This document shows positions 44,701-53,221 of a DNA stretch of 64,000 nt, one piece after another. Every line of letters begins with the position of its first letter. Position 1 is the first letter of the stretch. The notes under the pieces were generated by a model, which ran no database searches, had not been told where the DNA came from, and saw only the letters and a list, made by a program, of their open reading frames with translations. The stretch spans positions 248,001 through 312,000 of the forward strand of contig NZ_JAUDRH010000006.1 in NCBI RefSeq assembly GCF_030381805.1. The letters are read 5' to 3'. Made by a program: the position numbers and the translations under genes. This DNA is from Chlorogloeopsis sp. ULAP01. GTDB lineage: Bacteria; Cyanobacteriota; Cyanobacteriia; Cyanobacteriales; Nostocaceae.

Positions 44701-45047
44701 TCGTTGTTAACAATGCTATCATCATGGTTGAATTGGCAAACCAAATTCGGGAACGGGAAGAAATTAGCCGTAAAGCAGCAATTTTACAAGCTGCTCCCCA
44801 ACGTTTACGCCCAATCTTGATGACTACAATCACTACTGTTTTGGGTATGTTTCCTTTAGCATTGGGAATTGGGGAAGGTTCAGAATTTCTTCAACCTTTA
44901 GGTATTGTCGTATTTGCGGGGTTGTCTTTGGCAACACTGTTAACGTTGTTTATTATTCCCTGTTTTTATGTTCTGCTGCATGATGCTTTGAGTTGGAAAT
45001 GGGTGAAGCCTATATTAATGCAATTGCGTTTGTTCAGGAAAATCTAA
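41790..45047 (+). CDS. RND-family efflux transporter (AcrB/MdtB-like)
   Basis: A 1085-aa inner-membrane pump of the hydrophobe/amphiphile efflux family. N-terminal helix and LPVDLLPSITYPRIGVRVQAPG; pore-domain LREGQVN-type sequence; proton-relay helix GGLALGVGIVVDNSIVMLENI containing the Asp pair; second half VGAVLLVGIVVNNAIIMVEL; final TTITTVLGMFPLALGIGEGSEF. All twelve helices seem present. A Ser/Thr/Pro insert (SSPSPTSSTSGQVQGTTP) sits in the first periplasmic loop. It forms an operon with the adaptor upstream. The substrate is unknown. Confidence 0.96.
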   Translation: MQQTKKIGGFSISALAIRQHIGTLMLTLAVIVMGFFFITKLPVDLLPSITYPRIGVRVQAPGISPEVGVDEITKPLEEAFAATEGVVQVFSQTREGQVNLDLFFLPGGNIDQALNDATAAFNRARSGLPDTIEEPRIFKFDPSQSPVYEMALTSPSLEGVDLRVFAEEELARELSVVSGVAGVDVSGGVQEEVRVNIDLDRLQALGVGLTDVLNELTSRNQDISGGRIFGQNSEPLTRTVGRFKDAKEIRNLSFEVSSPSPTSSTSGQVQGTTPTTSPLPRRVYLRDFAEVIDGTENQRLFVLLNGESAVKISIQKQPDANTIDVVDGVKKRLEELRQSGVVPQEAVLTPTLDESRFIRNSIANVTTSGLVGAALAAIAVLLFLGSVRQTLIIVFAIPLATLAAIILMGLFGLSLNIFSLGGLALGVGIVVDNSIVMLENIAEGAGMTPGKDTRTRLSPLRLIQQAEQSSQEVESALLASTSTNLVAVLPFLLIGGFISLLFNELVLTISFSVAASILIAVTVVPMLTSRMLAWRFSSGMSDFWFLREFNSRFDAATRGYSALLSKILRFRLLTVAIAIILLGGGSLWMIPQISQEILPRINTGQANLFAQFPPGTPLENNQKVMAAVNDILSRQPETEYVFSTIGGGLFGSNTTENPLRSSSTITLKPGSDVEAYVERVTQEFNKLNLAGIRLRLSPGQVRGLILTNSPVRGAEVDIILQGNDADTLQKAGEQLLANLEEKVTLARFRPDADARQPEIQILPDWERVAALGLTTREIGDTIATAIQGSVPTQLQRGNRLVDVRVQLDEESVQTPSQLQRLPLFVENNRQVRLSDVASIVDAQAPGEIQRINQRQVYIIAGNLTEGASLSDAQAQVDNVLNSFQFPQGVSVLPSSTAESNRQLQNSLQLLGGLASFLVFVVMAVQYNSLIDPLVIMFTIPLALAGGVFGLYITQTAIGATVIVGAVLLVGIVVNNAIIMVELANQIREREEISRKAAILQAAPQRLRPILMTTITTVLGMFPLALGIGEGSEFLQPLGIVVFAGLSLATLLTLFIIPCFYVLLHDALSWKWVKPILMQLRLFRKI

Positions 45048-45056
45048 ACCCAGAAG

Positions 45057-45233
45057 CTACCAACTGCCCCCATCACTACCACCTCCACAGTCTCCACCAC
45101 CAACGCCGCCACTATCACCACCCCAACTACCACCCGTATCCCCATCACTTGAGTAGTCTGAATTAATTCTAGGAATTGATTCAACTTTAGCCTGATAATA
45201 ATTACAGTGGTGGCATTTTACAAATATTACCCG
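45057..45233 (-). pseudogene. C-terminal remnant of a TPM/zinc-ribbon membrane protein
   Basis: 58 codons in frame end ...CGGGSDGGSW and a TAG at 45059-45057. They begin RVIFVKCHHCNYYQAKVESIPR, a zinc-ribbon half, followed by a Gly/Ser/Asp-rich tail ending in GGSW. That pattern is the extreme end of TPM-domain membrane proteins. In-frame TAG at 45236-45234 and no start codon precede it, so the rest of the gene is lost. It lies immediately after the RND pump gene on the other strand. Confidence 0.65.
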
Positions 45234-45434
45234 CTATTTTTTCTTTCTTAACCTATTTGCCAATATTGAAACAACATTTATACCACGGCAGAAAAAAGCG
45301 ATTTTTTCGGAAAAACTTTAATTCACGGGTATATTACAAGAACTATATCCTGAGTAGGAGGAATTATAAACTCCTGTTTAGTTAAAGGTGTAAGGGTGAT
45401 TTCAAAATAGGAATTCACTTTTTTTGATTGCAAT

Positions 45435-45836
45435 ATGTGTGGTATAGGGGCGAAACAAAACAGTGATCATCATTACATTCTTATCTGTGATGATGTTCCT
45501 GAAAATTGCTTTTTTCTTGAAACGGTTCTCAAATTGGAGGGTTATGATGTTGAAATTGTAAATAGCGGAACAGCAGCACTGGCTAAAGTTGAAGCTAGTC
45601 AACCCGCTCTTTTGCTGCTAGATTTGATGATGCCAGATATAGACGGATACGAAGTTGCTCGTCGCATTCAGCAAAACCCGACTTTAGAATCTCTTCCTAT
45701 TGTGTTGATTACGGCTTATGAAGAAGCTCTGATTAATGAAGAGTGTGAAGTCAGGTTGGCTGGAATTATCCGCAAGCCTATTGATCCTGATGAATTATTA
45801 AATCAGGTTCAGGCAATTTTGATGTCCAAAAATTAG
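45435..45836 (+). CDS. Single-domain response regulator (CheY-like)
   Basis: A 133-aa receiver domain without output domain. Phosphorylation site Asp in LLLDLMMPDIDG; acidic pair in ILICDDVPENC; the Thr in VLITAYEE; and the conserved Lys in IIRKPIDPDELL. All active-site residues are intact. It must be phosphorylated by a histidine kinase encoded elsewhere. Start: ATG 45435, no strong ribosome site. It stands alone between a remnant and a long gene-free stretch. Confidence 0.93.
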   Translation: MCGIGAKQNSDHHYILICDDVPENCFFLETVLKLEGYDVEIVNSGTAALAKVEASQPALLLLDLMMPDIDGYEVARRIQQNPTLESLPIVLITAYEEALINEECEVRLAGIIRKPIDPDELLNQVQAILMSKN

Positions 45837-46817
45837 ATCCATTCTAGTTTTAGGCAAAAGATAAAAAATAAACTTTAATTACTCTATATCAATCTTTGGT
45901 AATATATTTACCAAAGATTTGACATTTGTTAATCGTTCTAGAGTTAGTACCATGAATAATTCAAAAACGTTATATTTTAAATAATAAAAACCGCTAGCTA
46001 GCATATATTATTTTTAAGATTCAATTAGTGAATTACTGGGATTTTAAAAAAGATAGATTACTGTAGCAAGTACTCCCAACTTAATTCATGATTTCCTATA
46101 GGCTCTATTTGAGAAATAAACTATTTGAGAAATAAAGATAAGTTTCTAATGTTATTAGATATTAGCCTCTGCTTTTGAGGCTAGAGTGATGATGTGACTC
46201 TTAGATAGCGATCGCCAAAAATTTAGAATTTTCTAACGCATGCATACATATTTACGTACTAGAGATGTAATTAACTTTTGCAGCACATCCCATTCCAAAT
46301 TGGTGAAGCTTTGAGCGGTTGATTTAAGTGCTGGCTATACTATCCAAGTAGGTTAATAGCTGTATTGCTTATGGGCTACCAAGGACAATGCGATCGCCTG
46401 TATGTAATTCCTAGCTATCCTGCAACAAAAGCATTAGTTACTTAAGTTGCTCTTGACTTCATAAATAGTAATTAACTATACATATAAAATATCAATTCTT
46501 TACATACAAGATTGAGAAAATATAGTAAATTTTTAAACATTAAGAGACTTTCATCATTATGTTAAACAGCTTTCACACTGATTTTGTGCAGCTAGAATAA
46601 TAATAAGCTTTGCTTATAATTAGTTAGAAATTGAATTATAAACATCTTTGTCTATTTCTATCTAACTATGAAGATAGTGAAAAATCATAATTGTTCTCAA
46701 TGCCAACTGAAACAATACAAAGTTTGGTAATTTTTGTGCTTTTAATTCAGTTTATTGTAGTCATTTAATTTCCGGTACAACTTTTTTTAGGAAAGTAATA
46801 TAGAGGCTTGAGATTCA
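45837..46817. other. Long AT-rich gene-free region
   Basis: About 980 bases. One HIP1 site near 46208 and another near 46390. I see no ORF with family features, no tRNA and no clear hairpin. The 5' leader and promoter of the downstream kinase lie at its right end. Confidence 0.5.
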
Positions 46818-48821
46818 ATGTTGCAATCAACTATTAACAATCGTTACAAGATTGTTAAAGTTTTAGGAGAAGGTGGTTTTGGTAAAACTTTTTTAGCAGA
46901 AGACACACATTTGCCTTCTGGTCGTTGTTGCGTCATTAAACAGCTAAAACCTGTTACTAATAATCCGCAAATATACCAAATGGTTCAAGACAGGTTTAGA
47001 CGAGAAGCAGCTATATTGGAGGATTTGGGCAATAGTAACAATCGCATTCCCAATTTGTATGCTTATTTTTCAGAACAAGATAATTTTTATTTAGTTCAAG
47101 AATACATTGAAGGCAAAACTCTCACTGAGAAAGTACAAACCGAAGGGGTAATGAATGAGAGTGCCGTGCGAGAAATTCTTAAAAGTTTGTTATATGTTCT
47201 CAACTTCGTACACAGCAGACATATTATCCACCGGGACATTAAACCAGATAATATAATTTTGAGGAGTTCGGATAACATACCAGTACTGATTGATTTTGGT
47301 GCAGTGCGAGAATCAATGGGTACAGTATTGAATTCTCAGGGCAATCCTACCAGTTCGATTGTAATTGGTACACCAGGATTTATGCCTCCAGAGCAAGCAG
47401 CTGGCAGACCTGTTTATAGTAGCGATTTATACAGTTTAGCCTTGACGATGATTTATCTGTTGACTGGGAAAATGCCGCATGAGTTAGAGACAGATCCCAG
47501 AACAGCAAACATTATCTGGCATCAATATGCAATAAATGTTAGTCCGAGTTTGCGAATGATTTTGGATCGGGCGATCGCTTATAACCCAGGTGTTAGTATA
47601 GCCCCTTCGCCAGAGGCTCGCTATGCCACAGCCAGAGAAATGATTGACGCTTTGCAGTCTCCTGCTGCTGATTATGTTGCTCCTACAGTACCTTCTTTCC
47701 AATACAACTCTGGTAAATACTATTCTCCACCGCCTACAGTTGTAAATTCTGGTGGTAACCCACCTCAATATATTTCACCTAGTACACCTACAAATTCTAG
47801 GTCGAATTCGTCAGCAAGCAGTAATCCTCCTCAGTACGTCTCGCCGGGTACACCAATAAATTCTGACTCGATGTGGGTAGGTGGAGGCGGTACATTTAAT
47901 ACCTCTGTTTCTGTACCGCTCGAAATTCAAGGTTGGAATTGGGGAGCATTTCTCATATCGCCTTTGTGGTGTCTAACTAACCAAGTCTGGATTGGTTTAA
48001 TTTCCTGGATACCCTATCTCGGCTTACCAATGCCTTTTATTCTAGGTGCAAAAGGAAATGTGTGGGCTTGGAGAAGTAGACAGTGGCGAAGCGTACAAGA
48101 TTTTAAAGCCCATCAAAGAGCTTGGGCAAAAGCAGCAATTATTGTTTACTCAAGCTTTGCAGCTTTATTTATACTTTTAGCTTTTATTGGTGCCAATCTT
48201 CCAGAAGAAGACAATTCTTCTAATACTAACAACTCAAGCTTGAACCAATCGAACTCTAGTCCTAACCCTACTCCTAGCCAATCAGATCCTCCTAGTTCTT
48301 CAAACTCAACAACTGAAACAGGCATATTTGAGGAAGTTGAAATTAGCAACCTTGATACGTACACCTACAAGACAGGTCTATTCTCAATTGATATTCCTCA
48401 AGGATGGACTCTCAAAGATAATAGTAATGCAAATGAAGTAATTATATATTGGCTGGACAACACTAAAAATGCTCTAGTTCAGGTTAACGTTTTCATTGTA
48501 GAACGCGAGCTAGATCAGGAGCAGTTGACTACTATGTTAAAAAATTTCATCAACAATTTTGCTGCTTCCCAAACAAACTTGACGATGAATCAACCTGTAC
48601 GCCAATCCGACAATAGTGTCAGAATTACTTGGAGGTATACAACTCAAACTCAAGGTTTTTCAGGAAGGCTAACAGTTAATAGCTTTATTAAACATCAAGG
48701 CAATAAAGTTTCGATTGACTCCTATGTTGTACCTAGCGAGCAATACGAAAAGCTTTTACCAGCTATTAACCAAGTTATTGGTAGTTACAAGCTTAATGCT
48801 TCGGCTCCTTTAAATCTTTAA
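46818..48821 (+). CDS. Ser/Thr protein kinase with membrane domain and PsbP-like tail
   Basis: A 667-aa Hanks-type kinase. Kinase domain 1-~275: glycine loop GEGGFGKTFLA, VIKQLKP, HRDIKPDNIILR, DFGAVRES, GTPGFMPPEQ, SDLYSLALTMIYLLTGK. A Ser/Pro/Asn-rich linker follows. At about 375-460 a segment with aromatic residues and two helices (WGAFLISPLWCLTNQVWIG) resembles DUF2628-type membrane domains. After a second Asn/Ser linker, the last 145 residues (TGLFSIDIPQGWTL...) look like a PsbP-fold domain, probably periplasmic or lumenal. Unlike the kinases at 56-58 and 62-64 kb it lacks the palindromic insert. Monocistronic. Confidence 0.92.
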   Translation: MLQSTINNRYKIVKVLGEGGFGKTFLAEDTHLPSGRCCVIKQLKPVTNNPQIYQMVQDRFRREAAILEDLGNSNNRIPNLYAYFSEQDNFYLVQEYIEGKTLTEKVQTEGVMNESAVREILKSLLYVLNFVHSRHIIHRDIKPDNIILRSSDNIPVLIDFGAVRESMGTVLNSQGNPTSSIVIGTPGFMPPEQAAGRPVYSSDLYSLALTMIYLLTGKMPHELETDPRTANIIWHQYAINVSPSLRMILDRAIAYNPGVSIAPSPEARYATAREMIDALQSPAADYVAPTVPSFQYNSGKYYSPPPTVVNSGGNPPQYISPSTPTNSRSNSSASSNPPQYVSPGTPINSDSMWVGGGGTFNTSVSVPLEIQGWNWGAFLISPLWCLTNQVWIGLISWIPYLGLPMPFILGAKGNVWAWRSRQWRSVQDFKAHQRAWAKAAIIVYSSFAALFILLAFIGANLPEEDNSSNTNNSSLNQSNSSPNPTPSQSDPPSSSNSTTETGIFEEVEISNLDTYTYKTGLFSIDIPQGWTLKDNSNANEVIIYWLDNTKNALVQVNVFIVERELDQEQLTTMLKNFINNFAASQTNLTMNQPVRQSDNSVRITWRYTTQTQGFSGRLTVNSFIKHQGNKVSIDSYVVPSEQYEKLLPAINQVIGSYKLNASAPLNL

Positions 48822-48903
48822 GTAGTTAGTAAAGACGGGATGAACCGAAGCGTTTGTACAAGTAGTGGTTAGTTGTTAATTATTAGCTATTAACCATTAA
48901 CAG

Positions 48904-49965
48904 TCATTTTTTCACTAACTCTAAATACACCGCTAGATTTTCCTGATGAACGCGAGTAACATCTAACCACTCTAAGTTTTGATGCGCCTTTATTTTCCAC
49001 TCATTTAGAGCTTCTGAATTACTCAATAAATTTACTAAGGCGGCAGCCAAAGCTTTACTATCTTTTGCTGGTATTAAAATGCCAGCTTTTCCATTGTCTA
49101 AAGCTTCCGGTATGCCATCGACTTGAGTGGCAATAATAGCACAACTAGCTTCACGTGCTTCTGAAAGTACAAGACCGAAGGGTTCACGGTGAGATGCTAA
49201 CACGAATATGTCACAAGCTAGCAAATAGCGTTGAGGTTCAGCTTGAAAGCCTTCAAAATGAATGCGGGAGGTGAAGGCAGTTTGACTTGCCTGTGTTTCA
49301 AATAAGTGGCGATCAGGACCATTTCCAATAAGATACAAATGGGCTTCAGGAAAATCTGAGGCAATTTGTCCAAAAGCTGCAATTAACTCAGTTATACCCT
49401 TACGCTGATACATCCCTGCCACAGTGGCGATCGCGGGACGTTGTAATGGTAAAGGTTGATACTCTTGTAACGGACGACTGCGGGGACTACCGAGAGTACC
49501 GTTGCATATCACCCGCAACTTTTCTTGATGAATACCACGCCGTGCCATAGACTCGGCAACTGCTGTACTCACAGCAACTACTCTATCGGCAAGTCCCATT
49601 AGTATGCTGGCTCGTTGAAATTCGTTATGTACCGTGGCAACTAAACCGTATCCACCTTTATTTCTGAGTAAACCTGCTAGCACAACTCCTGTCATCATGT
49701 GGGCATGGACTATATTCGGTTGAAACTCTTGTATAATTGACCGATATCCTACAGCCGCTTTAATAATATTAATTGGCTTCCTACTTTGATCGAGTTGGTA
49801 GTGCTTAACACCAAAACTTGTTAGTAAGGCTTCGTATTCTCCCCCTCCTGAAATAACTGCTACCTCAAAACCGCTTTTTGCCTGCAAACAAGCAAGGTCT
49901 ACAGTTACATTTACAATGCCGTTACCAATTTCTTGAATGTGATTCAATATATGTATTATTCGCAT
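48904..49965 (-). CDS. Glycosyltransferase family 4
   Basis: A 353-aa GT-B fold enzyme. N-terminal ILNHIQEIGNGIVNVTVDLA with the usual glycine-rich turn, VHAHMMTGV, and the C-terminal donor-binding signature: HREPFGLVLSEAREASCAIIATQVDGIPEAL containing E-x7-E. It transfers a sugar from a nucleotide donor, probably in exopolysaccharide or glycolipid assembly. It is on the same strand as a family 2 enzyme 475 bases upstream, but the wide gap and an intervening hairpin suggest separate units. Confidence 0.93.
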   Translation of the reverse strand: MRIIHILNHIQEIGNGIVNVTVDLACLQAKSGFEVAVISGGGEYEALLTSFGVKHYQLDQSRKPINIIKAAVGYRSIIQEFQPNIVHAHMMTGVVLAGLLRNKGGYGLVATVHNEFQRASILMGLADRVVAVSTAVAESMARRGIHQEKLRVICNGTLGSPRSRPLQEYQPLPLQRPAIATVAGMYQRKGITELIAAFGQIASDFPEAHLYLIGNGPDRHLFETQASQTAFTSRIHFEGFQAEPQRYLLACDIFVLASHREPFGLVLSEAREASCAIIATQVDGIPEALDNGKAGILIPAKDSKALAAALVNLLSNSEALNEWKIKAHQNLEWLDVTRVHQENLAVYLELVKK

Positions 49966-50440
49966 AATATTTGAGATGAATCTAAGAAATTAATATATAG
50001 CAATCCTAAATCATTGATAAAACTCTTCCTTCTTTGTGTAGTTTGTGTACTACCATGCGGAAAGGCGCTTCGCGTCTATGTGGTTAGTTAGTTCCAGCAT
50101 CTTTTTATAAATTAGATAGGACTGCTATAGCTTTATATATGAATACCTTAATATTAATTGATGATAAGAGTTTAGCTTTATATAAATTTAATCAAACTAG
50201 AGCTAATATCAAGTAAATATGTAGCTGCTATTTTTAGAATATAAAAAATAAAAATATGTAAATCAGAGTGTAGCATTCCCAGAAAAAATAGAAAACAAAA
50301 CTAGAAAATTAGCTCTCTGACTTCTTAAAGAAGTCGGAGAGCTATAATATGAAAGCAAAAAAATTCTATACTTAATCCCTAAATTGCTTTGCATGGTAAT
50401 TTTGATGAATGTGTTTTAAATTGTGCATTTTCCCGTTGAA
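49966..50440. other. Intergenic region with hairpin
   Basis: No gene. A 15-bp hairpin at 50311-50343 (AGCTCTCTGACTTCT, loop TAA, AGAAGTCGGAGAGCT) belongs to the same family as 9142-9175. It lies 3' of the family 2 glycosyltransferase and may end its transcript. Confidence 0.65.
50311..50343. repeat. 15-bp hairpin (dispersed ACTTCT..AGAAGT family)
   Basis: Arms differ by one G-T wobble. The inner ACTTCT/AGAAGT part is the same as at 9142-9175 and 16576-16638, while the outer parts differ. Confidence 0.8.
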
Positions 50441-51412
50441 TCATTTAATTAATACATATTTTTGAATTTGAGTGCTGCTGAAATTTCGGCGGTTCAATAG
50501 AGCATGAAACAAAAGACTCCAGGCTTGCCAAGAAAAGATTGCAGGAATAGCAGAAAAAATTATACTGTTAAAGCTCTGAAGATTTTTCTGTTTTAAAGCT
50601 ACGAGCAACCAATGCAATTTCAAATAATTTTGAATATCTTTAAGAGCAGGAATGTGAGCATAGTGCTTTTCGCTAACCAAAGAGTAAATCTTCTCCTTCA
50701 TCACAGAATTAGTCTTTAGGCGCCGAGACAAAGAGAACTTATGATTGCAAGCACCTTGCCATATAGTTCGGTAAGTAAGGCATTGATTAATAAAAATTGC
50801 ATCACCAAACTTAGCAATATTAATCCAAGAATCAATATCATCACAATTGGTATCAAGTTGAGAATCCCAACCGCCTGTTTTTAAGAAGACATCACGACGA
50901 CAAGCTACCTGTACAGGTGTACCAAATGGAAGAAGTTCGAGCAGCATACCGTAATGAATATCTGCTTGTGGAGTGTAAAAAGCTAACCCGGCACCTAATT
51001 GTGGTGTACGGCTAAGTTCAACTTCATGTTCATTAATTTGAGCAGCCATACAAGATGCGATCACAGCTTGGGGACGAAGTGCGATCGCTCGTGCCATTTC
51101 CTCCAGACAATTGGGAGCTAAGTAGTCGTCATCATCCAAAAACTTAATCCAATCACCACTGGACTTAAGAACACCCGCATTCACAGTTGCTGCATGCCCA
51201 GAGTTAACCTGATTACGATGGTACACAAAGCGAAAGTTTCCACTCTCTAAAAATTTTTCTCTACAATAACTTAAGTACTCTTGGGTGCCATCTGAGGAAC
51301 AGTCATCAGCCACAACCACTTCACAGGGAATAGTTTGCCTCAAAGCAGAGTCTATCGCTCTTTTCAGCAAATCCAAACGGTTGTAAGTTGTAATCACTAT
51401 GCTAAATTTCAT
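50441..51412 (-). CDS. Glycosyltransferase family 2
   Basis: A 323-aa GT-A enzyme. The start at 51412 gives MKFSIVITTYNRLDLLKRAI; an upstream in-frame ATG at 51448 adds 12 residues without support. Motifs: VVVADDCSSDGTQEYL, then KFLDDDDYLAPNCLEEM with the metal-binding D-x-D, and the acceptor region GGWDSQLDTNCDDIDSW. A single sugar is added to a polysaccharide or lipid acceptor; which one is not shown. Confidence 0.93.
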   Translation of the reverse strand: MKFSIVITTYNRLDLLKRAIDSALRQTIPCEVVVADDCSSDGTQEYLSYCREKFLESGNFRFVYHRNQVNSGHAATVNAGVLKSSGDWIKFLDDDDYLAPNCLEEMARAIALRPQAVIASCMAAQINEHEVELSRTPQLGAGLAFYTPQADIHYGMLLELLPFGTPVQVACRRDVFLKTGGWDSQLDTNCDDIDSWINIAKFGDAIFINQCLTYRTIWQGACNHKFSLSRRLKTNSVMKEKIYSLVSEKHYAHIPALKDIQNYLKLHWLLVALKQKNLQSFNSIIFSAIPAIFSWQAWSLLFHALLNRRNFSSTQIQKYVLIK

Positions 51413-51460
51413 ACGTTTTCTACCTATGGCACACTTTTGTGACATCACATTTTCTTAATT

Positions 51461-51489
51461 TGATGACACAACAGGTGAAAACGTCATCA
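51461..51489. promoter_or_regulatory. Inverted repeat upstream of rplS
   Basis: TGATGAC (51461-51467) and GTCATCA (51483-51489) form a 7-bp inverted repeat with a 15-base spacer, about 70 bases before rplS and about 50 before the divergent glycosyltransferase start. It could be an operator or a hairpin. Confidence 0.4.
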
Positions 51490-51557
51490 GTTTAATCCAC
51501 TAGACTGATATAGGGTTGAAGATTTATTATGGATGATTGTGAGTTTTTCTGTAGACT

Positions 51558-51920
51558 ATGAACGCTCAAGAAATAATCCGCTCTATTGAAGCGGAACAGC
51601 TAAAATCAAATCTGCCCAATATATATGTGGGCGACACAGTTAAAGTGGGTGTCAAAATTAAAGAAGGAGACAAATACCGTGTACAGCCCTACGAAGGAGT
51701 TGTAATTGCCATGCGTAATGGCGGAATTAATGAAACCATTACAGTTCGCCGTGTATTTCAAGGCATTGGTGTTGAGCGGGTATTTTTGGTTCATTCTCCT
51801 CGCATAGACAGCATCAAAGTAGTACGTCGTGGTAAAGTTCGGCGTGCTAAACTTTACTATCTACGCAATCGTGTTGGCAAGGCTACTCGGATTAAGCAGC
51901 GCTTTGACCGTGCTTTGTAA
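51558..51920 (+). CDS. rplS: 50S ribosomal protein L19
   Basis: A 120-aa L19, found at the interface of the ribosomal subunits. Family blocks: GDTVKVGVKIKEGDKYRVQ, YEGVVIAMRNGG, ETITVRRVFQGIGVERVF, and the C-terminal RRGKVRRAKLYYLRNRVGKATRI. Length is normal. It precedes tRNA-Trp, secE and nusG, the common cyanobacterial order. Confidence 0.98.
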   Translation: MNAQEIIRSIEAEQLKSNLPNIYVGDTVKVGVKIKEGDKYRVQPYEGVVIAMRNGGINETITVRRVFQGIGVERVFLVHSPRIDSIKVVRRGKVRRAKLYYLRNRVGKATRIKQRFDRAL

Positions 51921-51958
51921 TCGATAATGTAGAGTATGGGACAAAGATTCACACAAAC

Positions 51959-51974
51959 AGCGGCATCAGCCGCT
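51959..51974 (+). terminator. Hairpin after rplS
   Basis: AGCGGC-ATCA-GCCGCT perfect stem, followed by AATTTGTCT. The T tract is poor, so it may be leaky or serve as a 3' processing hairpin before the tRNA. Confidence 0.55.
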
Positions 51975-52073
51975 AATTTGTCTCCCGAAGTCAAAAATAA
52001 AGTTAACAAAAAACGCCAAATTGGGTTAAACTAGAAAAAGTCTGATGCAATAACTGAATCAAAGACAGCGTGT

Positions 52074-52146
52074 GCGCTCTTAGTTCAGTTGGTAGAACGC
52101 AGGTCTCCAAAACCTGATGTCGGGGGTTCAAGTCCTCCAGGGCGCG
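52074..52146 (+). tRNA. trnW: tRNA-Trp (CCA)
   Basis: 73 bases with a full cloverleaf: acceptor GCGCTCT/AGGGCGC, D arm GTTC..GAAC, anticodon stem CAGGT/ACCTG with loop CTCCAAA (anticodon CCA) and T arm GGGGGTTCAAGTCCTCC. No CCA is encoded. The rplS-trnW-secE-nusG order is conserved in cyanobacteria. Confidence 0.97.
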
Positions 52147-52159
52147 CTGTAAACGAAAA

Positions 52160-52219
52160 ACCCGAATCGAGTGCAATAGTGGTTGAAAAGACAAGCAACC
52201 AGCACTTTTGATTTCGGGT
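52160..52219 (+). ncRNA. Long structured hairpin between tRNA-Trp and secE
   Basis: Three stacked stems: ACCCGAA/TTCGGGT (outer, 52160-52166 with 52213-52219), AGTGC/GCACT, and TGGTTG/CAACCA with a 10-base loop. TATAATTGTTTT follows and then a run of seven T. It may be a terminator with a read-through fraction, an attenuator of secE-nusG, or a small stable RNA. Confidence 0.5.
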
Positions 52220-52316
52220 ATAATTGTTTTATTTGCAGCTTTTTTTCAAGCAATTATTTAAAGTTCAGAAATAAAGTTGCGATCGCCTATAGAAATTAAA
52301 TGAAAATTAGCATTTA

Positions 52317-52580
52317 ATGGCTGTATCAGCTATGGGGGGGAGTAAAAGTACCGTGGCCAAGAAAAACGAAGCAGAAATCCAAGAAACTACTAGCAATGGG
52401 TTTAGCTTAGGCAACTTCTTTCAAGGACTGAAAGAAGAATTTGAAAAAGTTGTTTGGCCCAGTCGCAGACAGTTAGTGAGCGAATCAGCAGCTGTCTTGC
52501 TGATGGTATCCCTATCGGCATCTGTGCTTTTTTTGGTTGATAAATTTTTTACTTGGGCAGCACAACAGGTATTCGGATGA
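52317..52580 (+). CDS. secE: Preprotein translocase subunit SecE
   Basis: An 87-aa one-helix SecE, part of the SecYEG channel. The amphipathic LGNFFQGLKEEFEKVVWPSRRQL region is followed by a single membrane helix (AAVLLMVSLSASVLFLVDKFF). The start at 52317 or the second Met (52332) cannot be separated. The stop overlaps the nusG ATG (ATGA), so the two are translationally coupled. Confidence 0.95.
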   Translation: MAVSAMGGSKSTVAKKNEAEIQETTSNGFSLGNFFQGLKEEFEKVVWPSRRQLVSESAAVLLMVSLSASVLFLVDKFFTWAAQQVFG

Positions 52581-53215
52581 CTTCTGCAACAGACGAAGAA
52601 CACAATTTTCTTGTGCAGTCAGAGGAAACACAAGAACGTATGGCAGCAGAGCATGAAGCTCGCTGGTATGCCGTACAAGTAGCCTCTGGTTGTGAAAAAC
52701 GTGTGAAGACTAACTTAGAACAGCGCATCCAGTCGTTTGATGTAGCTGATAAAATTCTTCAGGTAGAAATTCCGCACACACCAGCAGTAAAAATCCGTAA
52801 AGATGGTAGTCGTCAACATACAGAAGAGAAAGTCTTCCCTGGCTATGTACTAGTCAGAATGGTGATGGATGATGACTCCTGGCAGGTAGTACGGAATACC
52901 TCCCATGTAATTAATTTTGTGGGAGCAGAGCAAAAGCGTGGCGGTGGTAAAGGCCGCGGTCACGTCAAACCAGTGCCGCTAGGTCATGCAGAAGTAGAAC
53001 GAATCTTCAAACAGACTAGCGAACAAGAGCCAATTGTCAAAATTGACATGGCGACTGGTGATAAGATAGTCGTGCTTTCTGGCCCATTTAAGGACTTTGA
53101 AGGCGAGGTGATAGAAGTTAGTCCAGAACGAAGCAAGCTCAAAGCTTTACTTTCGATTTTTGGACGAGATACACCTGTAGAATTGGAATTTAATCAGGTT
53201 CAGAAACAGAGTTAA
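52577..53215 (+). CDS. nusG: Transcription termination/antitermination protein NusG
   Basis: A 212-aa NusG. Start ATG 52577 overlaps the secE stop by 4 bases; a frame open to 52553 is not used. NGN domain: RWYAVQVASGCEKRVKTNL, EEKVFPGYVLVRMVMDDDSW. C-terminal KOW domain: GDKIVVLSGPFKDFEGEVIEV. NusG binds RNA polymerase and links it to Rho or the ribosome. rplK follows after 6 bases. Confidence 0.97.
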   Translation: MTSATDEEHNFLVQSEETQERMAAEHEARWYAVQVASGCEKRVKTNLEQRIQSFDVADKILQVEIPHTPAVKIRKDGSRQHTEEKVFPGYVLVRMVMDDDSWQVVRNTSHVINFVGAEQKRGGGKGRGHVKPVPLGHAEVERIFKQTSEQEPIVKIDMATGDKIVVLSGPFKDFEGEVIEVSPERSKLKALLSIFGRDTPVELEFNQVQKQS

Positions 53216-53221
53216 TTAGAA

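Noticed and set aside
51438..51449. TGTGACATCACA as a CRP site upstream of rplS
   Set aside because: The half-sites are separated by 2 bases, not the 6 needed for CRP-type binding.
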